This document shows positions 1-6,862 of a stretch of DNA of 64,000 nt, piece after piece. Below the pieces are notes generated by a model. It worked only from the letters and a program-made list of their open reading frames with translations, was not told the DNA's origin and made no database searches. The translations under genes were made by a program, and so were the position numbers. Source of the DNA: DASPJR01 sp035628505. GTDB lineage: Bacteria > Planctomycetota > SZUA-567 > H5-PLA8. Every line of letters starts with the position of its first letter. The stretch's first letter is position 1. The stretch spans positions 1 to 64,000 of the forward strand of contig DASPJR010000011.1 of assembly GCA_035628505.1 (NCBI GenBank), given 5' to 3'.

Positions 1-857
1 TCCGTGCCCACCGCATTGCGGCCAGCCTTGATCAGTTCGCGATCGCGCTCAAGAGCCGCCTGATGGCGTCCTTTCGGCTTCCCGAAAATGGACGACAGGT
101 CGAGCTTGATTTCACCGCGATCGCCGCCACCCACAGCGCCGGCAATGGTCTGATTGGTTTCGTACTTCGGAAAAATAATCGCGCCGACGGGGCAGACGCG
201 CGAACACGCCGGGCAGTCCAGGCGGCATTGATCCTGCTGCGCGACCCGTAGCGTCGCGGCGTGGTCGACGCTGTAGACGCCGAAGAGGCAGAAATCCATG
301 CACTCCATGCAGTTCGTGCACTGATCGTAGTCGATCACCGGGTACCAGCGCGGCGAGAGCGCCGCGTTTTCTGGCGGCGGAAGCTCTTTTTCCGCGAGCG
401 CGCCGCGCTGCTGAGGTGTCAGCGCTTCCTGCCCCTTCCCTTCCGCCTTGGGAGGAACCGGCACGACGGCGCTGGCTTTTCCGGCAAGAATGTCTTTCAC
501 CTTTGCGGCGATGGCGTCGGGTTTGGTCTCGCGAATGTCGATGCAGTGCAGCTTGCGCGTGCGGCCGTTTACTTCGAGATTCTGCCGCGCGAGAATCCAC
601 TTCGATGCACGCGGATAATGCCAGCCGAGGAACACTAGTTCGCCGCTGATCCCCCGGAGGTACGCGACCCCGGGATCATCGTCGTGCATGTCGTAAACGG
701 AGTCGACCGCGGTAAAAGCGACGCCCGCTTTTTCGAGCTCGATGCAGATCTCCGTGAAGCGTGCATCGTTCGCGCCGGCCATTTCTTTCGGCACACGCGA
801 GACCACGACCGTGGCGGTCTGCGACTTCGGCTTGGAGATCAGATCGAGCAGCGTCAT
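1..857 (-). CDS. Ferredoxin-domain (2x[4Fe-4S]) protein, C-terminus off window
   Basis: The reading frame opens with ATG at 857 and stays open to the left edge, so the C-terminus is missing. About 285 codons are visible. Residues 1 to about 130 form an alpha/beta-like domain I do not recognise. After a Pro/Glu-rich linker there is a bacterial ferredoxin module: one CxxCxxCxxxC cluster motif (YDQCTNCMECMDFC), then a second motif whose first spacing is three residues rather than two (CRLDCPACSRVC), ending CPVGAI. No signal peptide or membrane segment is visible, so it is probably a cytoplasmic electron carrier. It lies downstream of the TusA-like, DGC and GcvH-like genes on the same strand. The 135-base gap in front of it holds a hairpin repeat, so it may or may not share their transcript. 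An electron-transfer role alongside the sulfur-carrier genes is an inference. Confidence 0.85.
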   Translation of the reverse strand, partial: MTLLDLISKPKSQTATVVVSRVPKEMAGANDARFTEICIELEKAGVAFTAVDSVYDMHDDDPGVAYLRGISGELVFLGWHYPRASKWILARQNLEVNGRTRKLHCIDIRETKPDAIAAKVKDILAGKASAVVPVPPKAEGKGQEALTPQQRGALAEKELPPPENAALSPRWYPVIDYDQCTNCMECMDFCLFGVYSVDHAATLRVAQQDQCRLDCPACSRVCPVGAIIFPKYETNQTIAGAVGGGDRGEIKLDLSSIFGKPKGRHQAALERDRELIKAGRNAVGT

Positions 858-867
858 CGGGTTTCTC

Positions 868-992
868 GTAGCGCAGGCTTCATGCCTGCGAGTGTCACTC
901 TTCGTCCGTCCGGCGCAGTTGGGGGCTGATTCCCAACGACGGTATGGGCAAGATGCCCATACTACGGGCCGGCAAGATGCCGGCGGTCCCAG
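868..992. repeat. Composite hairpin repeat element (copy 1)
   Basis: The gap between the TusA-like gene and the ferredoxin gene is made of successive small hairpins: GCAGGC-TTCAT-GCCTGC, TATGGGC-AAGAT-GCCCATA and GCCGGC-AAGAT-GCCGGC, with a CCCAACG block between. The first hairpin with its flank (868-897) recurs nearly identically at 52554-52582, and the ATTCCCAACG block plus a terminal hairpin recurs at the end of that second element. Confidence 0.75.
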
Positions 993-1316
993 TTACGTCC
1001 GCCGGATGTAGATCCACCAGGTCTCATCATCGGGCACATCACTTTCAATGATGCGTACGACTTCCAGGCCCGGCCTATCGGCAACCGCGTAAGGCACTTC
1101 GAACTTCGAACCCGGCCAGTCGCCTACAACTTCGAGCACTTCGCCGGCAGCCATCTGCTTGCTGCGTTCCAGGCTCTTCAGCGCCGGCATCGGGCAGGTC
1201 ATTCCGCGTGCGTCGAGATGCTGCGTCACGGTAAAGCTCTTACCCTCATCGTCAAGTTGCAGCACGTGAAAGGGCCCGTCGGCTTCTTTCTTAACGGGTG
1301 CCTGCGGAGAGCTCAT
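993..1316 (-). CDS. TusA-family sulfur carrier
   Basis: A 107-residue protein with a TusA/SirA/YedF fold signature. DARGMTCPMP at about residues 36-44 places the conserved carrier cysteine at C41 in the CPxP motif, followed by a region like the family's PGS...P segment. TusA proteins accept persulfide sulfur from a desulfurase or rhodanese and pass it on, for example to tRNA thiolation, molybdenum cofactor synthesis or sulfur oxidation. It carries an N-terminal extension of about 35 residues that short TusAs lack. Its ATG overlaps the stop of the upstream DGC gene (1313-1316, ATGA), so the two are translationally coupled. That coupling suggests sulfur passes between this protein and its neighbours rather than a general tRNA role, which is an inference. 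Confidence 0.85.
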   Translation of the reverse strand: MSSPQAPVKKEADGPFHVLQLDDEGKSFTVTQHLDARGMTCPMPALKSLERSKQMAAGEVLEVVGDWPGSKFEVPYAVADRPGLEVVRIIESDVPDDETWWIYIRRT

Positions 1317-2635
1317 GCTTTCTTCGTTTCCTTCGTTTCGCCGCGCGGCCTGGGTTTAAACATCGCTGGTATGACGCTTTTCAGCCCAGGATATTCGCAA
1401 TTCGCCTGCGCGCTGCTCACTTCCTGTGAAACAGCCGGCGCAGCGATGACGGGCGCAGGCGCTGTTGAAACTGTCGTGCCGCGTTCAAGCTGCGCCTTTG
1501 CCAGCTTAACCAAGAATCCCTTCCCCGGATCTGTATACCCCGTGAGCGCGTTAATTTTACCGGGCTCATGCACAAGACCGTGAAGATCGGCTCTGCCTTT
1601 CTGCCACTCGATCTCTTTGCCGAGCAGGTTTTCAACTTCAGCACCGATCGCGTCCGCGAGCTTCAACGCTTCCTTCGCTTCAGTCTCCGTGAGATCGGGC
1701 TCAAGGCAGTACTCTTCGCCTTTGAAGTCTGGATCGATCTTCTGCAGATCCACATGCGCGACCGCCGGCATGCCGTGGTGCTCGGCGGCGATGCTCGCAC
1801 AGCGCAGCCCGCAGCCGTTCACCGCAACCGTTGGGTAGTTTTCAAGCATGTCGACGTCTTCCTGCACGCCGGCAGCGAGCGCTGAAATGCAGAGCACCTG
1901 CGACTTGCCGAGGAAGCGGTCTTCGACGACGTGATACGCCGCCCGCTGGGTGACGCGCCCGCCGGTGCGCTTGATTCCCTGGCACGGCAGAATGGTAACC
2001 GCGTTAACCTTGTATTTTCCCGCCGCGGTCTGTTCGCCAGCCGGACCGGATTGACAGACGCCTGTGGTTTCAGCAGCTTCGGCAACGGCCGCATCGGCTG
2101 ACGCTCCGTGAGTCGCGCTGCAGGCCTGCTGAAGATCTGAAGCGGCGGCAACGAGCCGGTGCGGGCAGCCGGTACCGGCGTCAGGCGGCGGTTGCGCGAG
2201 ATCATCGGGTGCGACGAAACCGGCGCTCAAGCCTTCGTCCTGCAGCGCCTGCAGAACGCGCTCGGCTGTGAAATTCGAGAGCTTCTTGCCGACTTCCTCA
2301 AGTTCCTTGCGCGTCTTGCCGGGCCCGATCTTCCGTTCTTTCATCACCTGATTGACTTCGATCTTCGCGACCGCTTCGATGCCGTAAAGCCGGTAAATGT
2401 GAGCGGTGCAGCGCAGCGCGCAGCCATCAATGATGATGCTCGGGTTTTCCTGTACGAGCTTGCGTTCGGCTGGATCGCCGGCCAGCAACGCCGGCAGGGA
2501 GAGGATTTCGACGTCCGGACACTGATCTTTAATGATGTAGGATGCGCGGCGCGTGACCGCGGCGACGATTTTGCCGACGCCCATGCACGGCGCAAGAACA
2601 GTCTTCGGTTTGTCGCTCGGCTGTGCCTGGCTCAT
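1313..2635 (-). CDS. Duplicated DGC-domain putative zinc-binding protein
   Basis: About 440 residues if read from MSQAQ at 2635. An in-frame ATG at 2668 would add 11 residues, and neither start has a strong ribosome site. The protein contains two tandem copies of the DGC-type putative zinc-binding domain. Domain 1 (about 12-135) has C17 in APCMGVGK, VTRRASY, C39 in CPD, and IIDGCALRC (C72, C76). Domain 2 (about 212-345) has C218 in LPCQG, VTQRAAY, C249 and VNGCGLRC (C275, C279). A cysteine-containing, Ala-rich linker joins them, and a Pro/Ala-rich tail ends with a Lys-rich stretch. The biochemical role of the DGC family is not established. Being sandwiched between a lipoyl protein and a TusA-like protein points to thiol or sulfur handling (inference). 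Confidence 0.8.
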   Translation of the reverse strand: MSQAQPSDKPKTVLAPCMGVGKIVAAVTRRASYIIKDQCPDVEILSLPALLAGDPAERKLVQENPSIIIDGCALRCTAHIYRLYGIEAVAKIEVNQVMKERKIGPGKTRKELEEVGKKLSNFTAERVLQALQDEGLSAGFVAPDDLAQPPPDAGTGCPHRLVAAASDLQQACSATHGASADAAVAEAAETTGVCQSGPAGEQTAAGKYKVNAVTILPCQGIKRTGGRVTQRAAYHVVEDRFLGKSQVLCISALAAGVQEDVDMLENYPTVAVNGCGLRCASIAAEHHGMPAVAHVDLQKIDPDFKGEEYCLEPDLTETEAKEALKLADAIGAEVENLLGKEIEWQKGRADLHGLVHEPGKINALTGYTDPGKGFLVKLAKAQLERGTTVSTAPAPVIAAPAVSQEVSSAQANCEYPGLKSVIPAMFKPRPRGETKETKKA

Positions 2636-2679
2636 GTTGTACTCAGGATGTCCGAACGCGGCGATCATTCAATTGTAAA

Positions 2680-3138
2680 TCAGACCTGTCCTTTGAGCAT
2701 CTTCACCGTTTCTTCCCATCCGGCGGCGAGGAAATCGATGTATTCCTGAGGCTGCATGACCCGTTCGGGTACGCCTTCGAACTCAAGCAGCCAGTTTTCA
2801 TACGGCTGTAGCGAAACGATTGAGGGATCATTCACGGCCGCGGCATTTATATCGACCAGCTTGCCGCTCATGGGTGAATAAAGTTCCGACGCGGCCTTGG
2901 TGCTCTCGACCTCCCCAAGGCACTGTTCGGCCTGAACCTGTTCGCCCGCATACACTTTCCAGTCGATGCGAAAAAGATCGGTCAGCAGGCGCGCGGCGTA
3001 CGATGTTAACCCGATGCGCGTGCGCGAGGGGCCGCTGGGCTGAAACCAGAAGTGGATTTCAGAATAGAGCAATCCCTTTGGAATTGATGCCTTGTAAAGG
3101 CCCATCTCAAAGATGAAACGATCGCAATCGGACTGCAC
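2680..3138 (-). CDS. GcvH-like lipoyl-domain protein
   Basis: A 152-residue protein read from a GTG with CGGAG eight bases upstream. The core is a glycine-cleavage H-protein fold: YSEIHFWF, then GLTSYAARLLTDL, then GEVESTKAASELYSPMSGKLVDIN. The lipoylation lysine is K81, in the ESTKA motif that matches the family's ESVKA. H proteins normally shuttle aminomethyl groups between GcvP and GcvT, but no gcvP, gcvT or lipoamide dehydrogenase lies in the window. Similar stand-alone H-like proteins (LbpA) serve as lipoate-linked sulfur carriers in the sHdr sulfur-oxidation system. The downstream DGC and TusA-like genes favour such a role here, but this is an inference. No dedicated lipoate ligase is visible nearby. 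Confidence 0.85.
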   Translation of the reverse strand: MQSDCDRFIFEMGLYKASIPKGLLYSEIHFWFQPSGPSRTRIGLTSYAARLLTDLFRIDWKVYAGEQVQAEQCLGEVESTKAASELYSPMSGKLVDINAAAVNDPSIVSLQPYENWLLEFEGVPERVMQPQEYIDFLAAGWEETVKMLKGQV

Positions 3139-3461
3139 GGGTGAACTCCGCAGCGGCTGGTTTGACGACTAAAACCATACTCTGCCGCGAGCGCTTTTCG
3201 AGTTCATCTTGCAGAGTCGGCGCGAGTTTGCTGAATCGGCATGCTCATTGTTACAACGCGGCAATTACCAGAAAACGGCTCACTGAGAAGAAATTGAGCA
3301 GTGCGTCGTGCTCGGGGCATACGCAAGCGAAGACAAAAAGACTTGCGAGCGTCTATTCCGTGTGGTTGACTTCGAGGAGCTAAATCTTGCGCGACAATCC
3401 TCTCTGCACGAGCACGATATGGACAAAAATAGAGTCCAGCCGCTGTGAGGAACGTTCCATC
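3139..3461. other. Intergenic region between divergent genes, no gene seen
   Basis: 323 bases lie between the start of the GcvH-like gene (minus) and the small hypothetical gene (plus). They must hold promoters in both directions, but I cannot pick out convincing -35/-10 pairs, and there is no RNA gene or repeat. Confidence 0.5.
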
Positions 3462-3782
3462 ATGAGTGAACAGCCGTCTGCTCAGGAGGAGCCGGAGAGT
3501 CGCCGTACGTCCACACGCCGCAGCCGCCGCGTTACTGAATTACTCAATGAACCCTGCAGCCGCAAAACACCGCTCGGCACAGATACGGCGTGGGCACTAA
3601 AGCTCAAGGATGCCGTTGCCGCGGCTGTGTGTGAACTTCACGTACAAGTCTTATCCGCACGTCCGGTTTGTGCCTATGCGGCAGGCGATGCTAACGACAT
3701 GCTCTTCGAATTGGAAACCGACCGCGGCAAGCTACAGGCAATCCGCACGCGTGCTGGCAAGCACGTTTTCAACTGGCTGTAA
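3462..3782 (+). CDS. Small hypothetical protein (106 aa)
   Basis: I do not recognise this protein. From ATG 3462 it begins with a charged, Arg/Ser/Thr-rich N-terminus (about residues 1-30, low complexity). A compact region follows (about 45-106) with alternating helix- and strand-like segments ending in GKHVFNWL. A GAGG lies about a dozen bases upstream. It has no signal peptide or membrane segment. An upstream in-frame ATG at 3387 would add 25 residues of unlikely composition, so I prefer 3462. It is convergent with mqnC, and the reading could be spurious. Confidence 0.4.
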   Translation: MSEQPSAQEEPESRRTSTRRSRRVTELLNEPCSRKTPLGTDTAWALKLKDAVAAAVCELHVQVLSARPVCAYAAGDANDMLFELETDRGKLQAIRTRAGKHVFNWL

Positions 3783-3826
3783 TCGCAAAGCTCAGTTACT
3801 GAAACGCTTCAGCAGCACACGGCGTT

Positions 3827-4921
3827 TCAAGCCACGGCTGGAGTCGGCGCATCAATCAATTGATAGAAGAAATTCCGTTTGCGCAGCTGCAGCCCGATCT
3901 CGGCGCTCAGGCGGCGCATCTCATCGATCTGTACATTGTGGACCGTTCCGGCCTGGCTGACAACGTTCTCTTCCATCATCAGGCCGCCCCAATCGTTACA
4001 GCCATACAGAAAGCTCAGCTGTCCGATCTTCGCGCCCTGCGTCACCCAGCTCGATTGAACGTTCGGAATGTTGTCCAGATAGATGCGCGCGACGGCCAGC
4101 GTGCGCAGGTAATCGAACGAGCCGGCGGGCTGAATGCGGCCTTCAAGCTTCGTGTGCTTCGGCTGCATCGTCCAGACGATAAACGCGGTGAACGGGTTGT
4201 GCTCGTCCTGCGTCTGGCGCAAACGTTCGAGGTGCTCGATGCGTTCGGCGAGCGTCTCGAAATGTCCGATCACCATTGTACACGATCCGCGCAGTCCTTC
4301 TTTGGCCGCATCGATCATGACGCCGAGCCACTCGTCAGTCATGGCTTTCTTCGGCGCGATGACGTTTCGAACGCGGTCGACCAGAATTTCGCCGCCGCCA
4401 CCTGGAATTGAATGCAGTCCGGCTTCCTTCAATTTGCGTACAACTTCGCGCACGGGCATTTTGAAGATGTGCGAAAAGTGAACGATCTCGCTTGGAGAAA
4501 AAGCGTGCACGTGGATGTCCGGAAATTCCCGGCGTATGTCCTGAATCAGCGCCTGATACCAATCCAGTTTTAAATACGGGTGATGCCCGCCCTGCATCAG
4601 GATCTGCGTTCCGCCTACATCTATCAGCTCGCGAATTTTCTGATACAGCTCCGCCCGCGGCAGAACATACTCTTCGGGGTCTCCGGGCCGGCGGTAGAAT
4701 GCGCAGAAATCACAGTCTGCGACGCAAATATTTGTGTAATTGATGTTGCGGTCAATGACATACGTCGCGATCGGCGCTGGATGCAGCCGCCGGCGCACCG
4801 CAAGCGCCGCTCGCCCGAGCGAATTGAGATCAGCCTTCTCCAGCAGAATCAAGCCTTCTTCGGCGCTGATGCGCTTGCCATCAACCGCCTTGTCGAGAAT
4901 TGAATTGACGCTGTCCGCCAT
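3827..4921 (-). CDS. mqnC: Cyclic dehypoxanthinyl futalosine synthase (MqnC)
   Basis: A 364-residue radical-SAM enzyme. The cluster-binding cysteines are C66, C70 and C73 (CVADCDFC, the CxxxCxxC motif), followed by the family's FYRRPGDPEEYVL. Further on are ILMQGGHHP and GGGGEILVDRVR, and it ends near full length. MqnC catalyses the cyclisation of dehypoxanthine futalosine in the futalosine route to menaquinone. mqnA follows 60 bases upstream on the same strand, so the two probably share a transcript. mqnB and mqnD are not in the window. Its presence implies menaquinone-based respiration. Confidence 0.95.
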   Translation of the reverse strand: MADSVNSILDKAVDGKRISAEEGLILLEKADLNSLGRAALAVRRRLHPAPIATYVIDRNINYTNICVADCDFCAFYRRPGDPEEYVLPRAELYQKIRELIDVGGTQILMQGGHHPYLKLDWYQALIQDIRREFPDIHVHAFSPSEIVHFSHIFKMPVREVVRKLKEAGLHSIPGGGGEILVDRVRNVIAPKKAMTDEWLGVMIDAAKEGLRGSCTMVIGHFETLAERIEHLERLRQTQDEHNPFTAFIVWTMQPKHTKLEGRIQPAGSFDYLRTLAVARIYLDNIPNVQSSWVTQGAKIGQLSFLYGCNDWGGLMMEENVVSQAGTVHNVQIDEMRRLSAEIGLQLRKRNFFYQLIDAPTPAVA

Positions 4922-4980
4922 ACCCTGATCCTTCTTCGTGCCTTTGTGTCTTCGTTTCTTTGTGTTGAATCTGTTCAGTT
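4922..4980. repeat. Intergenic CTTTG-TCTTCG-type short repeat
   Basis: The spacer between mqnA and mqnC contains a degenerate copy (about 4934-4966) of the 'TTTGCGTCTTTGCG' interspersed repeat seen in better form at 26147, 32249, 32954, 34450 and 34567. Confidence 0.5.
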
Positions 4981-5772
4981 TCAGCGTGTGTAAAAATCAA
5001 AACCACTGCCATGCGGGACCAGTCCCTGCCGCACGAGGTAACGCCGGAACAGATCCAGTCCGCCGAGTTCAAAGCGCGCTAAATCGTAATGAACGATGCG
5101 CGAGATGTATTGCTTCGCCCGCAGGTAATCGAGCCCAATCTTCGGCGCCTCGACGCGAGCGATCTCGTCCGTGTGCCGCAGGCCCTCGCGCTTTGCCATA
5201 AAAAGATTCTTGTTGATGCCCTCGAGGTCAACGCCTTTGCGCGCCAGCCAGACCGCAAAAACGAACGGCAGGCTCGTGAATGAATGCCACTCGGCAGCCA
5301 GATCGACAGCGCTGTAGTCTGCAGGCGGCACAAACGAGAGGCACGGATCGCCAATCTTCAAAAAACCGTCAATGTCGGCGCGCTGCAGCGGATCTTCGCC
5401 GTGCTGCAGCTTCACCAGTTCGATGCCGAGCTGCATTTTCTCCTGCAGAATAATCTGCAGCAGCGCGTTCGTCGTCTCAGAAGATGGGTCCAGCGCCACA
5501 CGGCGCGCGCTCTTCAGCGGCACGCGGTGAAAGAGCTTGATGCTCCACATTTCACGGTGCGCGCTGACCGACAGATCCGGCAGGATGCAGTAATCCGGAT
5601 TGCGGAAGTACTCGATCGAGCTGACCAGCGCGACGTCGATGCTTCCCTCGCGCAGCTTCTGCGTAAGCAGGCTTGGAACATGGCTCTCGAAGGTATATTC
5701 GGGCGTGCGGGGCTGCAGCCCGTAAACGAGCACCTTTGAATTCAGGTACGGTACGCTGCCAATGCGAATCAC
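4981..5772 (-). CDS. mqnA: Chorismate dehydratase (MqnA)
   Basis: A 263-residue protein starting with GTG at 5772. It begins IRIGSVPYLNSKVLVYGL, the diagnostic N-terminus of MqnA, and contains DVALVSSIEYFRN and ALDPSSETTNALLQIIL as expected for this periplasmic-binding-like fold. MqnA converts chorismate to 3-enolpyruvylbenzoate, the first step of the futalosine menaquinone pathway. Length is normal for the family. It lies directly upstream of mqnC on the same strand. Confidence 0.93.
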   Translation of the reverse strand: MIRIGSVPYLNSKVLVYGLQPRTPEYTFESHVPSLLTQKLREGSIDVALVSSIEYFRNPDYCILPDLSVSAHREMWSIKLFHRVPLKSARRVALDPSSETTNALLQIILQEKMQLGIELVKLQHGEDPLQRADIDGFLKIGDPCLSFVPPADYSAVDLAAEWHSFTSLPFVFAVWLARKGVDLEGINKNLFMAKREGLRHTDEIARVEAPKIGLDYLRAKQYISRIVHYDLARFELGGLDLFRRYLVRQGLVPHGSGFDFYTR

Positions 5773-5872
5773 AGTTACAGCATTTCTCCCGGGCGACGAC
5801 GAAAGCCTTTATATCTCCTTTGAGGAGACCTCGCCAGTCGAGAGGGTAAGTTGGCGTGCGGAGTGACGACGC

Positions 5873-6760
5873 TTAAAGCTCAGGCTGCTTTAACACCGAG
5901 CGGTTGGTTAGTACATCGCCGAACAGCAGCAGTGGAAGCGCCCACGCCAGCAGCGCAAGGATCAGGTTGGGCCGGAACAGGTGAACTCCCCCCGCGCGCG
6001 TTTCGCTTACCGGCAAAATCTCCGGATAAGGCACGGCCTGGTAGGAACCGATCCACACTTCGTACGAAAGCGGGGCGCGAATCAGATCAAAACGGCTGCC
6101 TTCGCGCTGGCGTCCGTCGGGAGTTGCTCCCGCTTCATGCCAGGCTGTCGCGAGTGCCACCGGCGGGCTCAGCTTCATTACACCGTACGTCAGGCGGTCG
6201 GCCGCGCGGGACTCCTGCCAGGCTGGATTCTGCGAGAGCAGATGAATGGGCTCACGCGACCAGAGCAGCGCCGTCACGGCAATGCCGGTCAGCAGAACAG
6301 TGCTCTGCATTGCAGCGCCCGGAAAACGGTCAAAGATCAGGTCCAGCAACGCATGGCCGGCACAGAGAACTCCCGCCTGCGCGCCAAGCAGAAGAAACAG
6401 AATCAGGAATGGAAGTCCCGCTCCGCCGCTGAGCCTCATTCCCAGCAGTCCGGCTGCAATAAAAAGCACACTGGCGAGCCACACGCAGAAGTGCTTCCAT
6501 TGCGTCAGGTGCCGCGAACCCAGCCAGAAAAGTATGGTGGTGATCGCCGCGAACAGGAACACATACGTACACGCGACGAGCGCATAGGGAACGGGCGTGA
6601 CCTTGTCGGGATAAATGCCGCGAAGTGCCGGCGGCAGGGAAAGTCCCAGCAGGAATCCGAACGCAAGCGGAAGAAGGACGCCGCGCGACAGAAGAAAAGC
6701 GGCCGCAGCGGCAGGCAGAGCGCGCAGATCAGAGAGAATGCTTTTCAATACGGCCGACAA
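5873..6760 (-). CDS. Polytopic membrane protein, unknown function
   Basis: A 295-residue hydrophobic protein I cannot assign. It appears to have about six or seven membrane segments (for example around 25-45, 60-80, 90-110, 112-140, 150-168 and near the C-terminus at 265-285). A soluble loop of roughly 80 residues (about 175-255) separates the last segment. The start is TTG at 6760, with GAGG nine bases upstream and no better ATG. The layout resembles ABC-export-type or assembly membrane proteins but no motif confirms this. It lies between mqnA and the YdjY-like gene on the same strand. Confidence 0.7.
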   Translation of the reverse strand: MSAVLKSILSDLRALPAAAAAFLLSRGVLLPLAFGFLLGLSLPPALRGIYPDKVTPVPYALVACTYVFLFAAITTILFWLGSRHLTQWKHFCVWLASVLFIAAGLLGMRLSGGAGLPFLILFLLLGAQAGVLCAGHALLDLIFDRFPGAAMQSTVLLTGIAVTALLWSREPIHLLSQNPAWQESRAADRLTYGVMKLSPPVALATAWHEAGATPDGRQREGSRFDLIRAPLSYEVWIGSYQAVPYPEILPVSETRAGGVHLFRPNLILALLAWALPLLLFGDVLTNRSVLKQPEL

Positions 6761-6786
6761 TGTCTCTGACCTCGGATGATCTCATT

Positions 6787-6836
6787 GTGGTGCAAACTTT
6801 AGTTCGCACGACTTCGCGAACTAAAGTTCGCGTCAC
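6787..6836. repeat. Palindromic GAACTTTAGTTCGC element (copy 1)
   Basis: An imperfect inverted repeat: ACTTTAGTTCGC on the left and GCGAACTAAAGT on the right, with outer GTGGTG/GTCAC ends. It lies in the 102-base gap between two minus-strand genes. A second, slightly longer copy is at 57352-57415. It could be transcribed as a hairpin, but there is no T-run to call it a terminator. Confidence 0.75.
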
Positions 6837-6862
6837 AGACAAGACTTAAAAACCTCCGACGC

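Noticed and set aside
5981..6769. 262-codon plus-strand open frame over the membrane protein gene
   Set aside because: It is Arg/Gln-rich without domains and overlaps the convincing hydrophobic minus-strand protein entirely.
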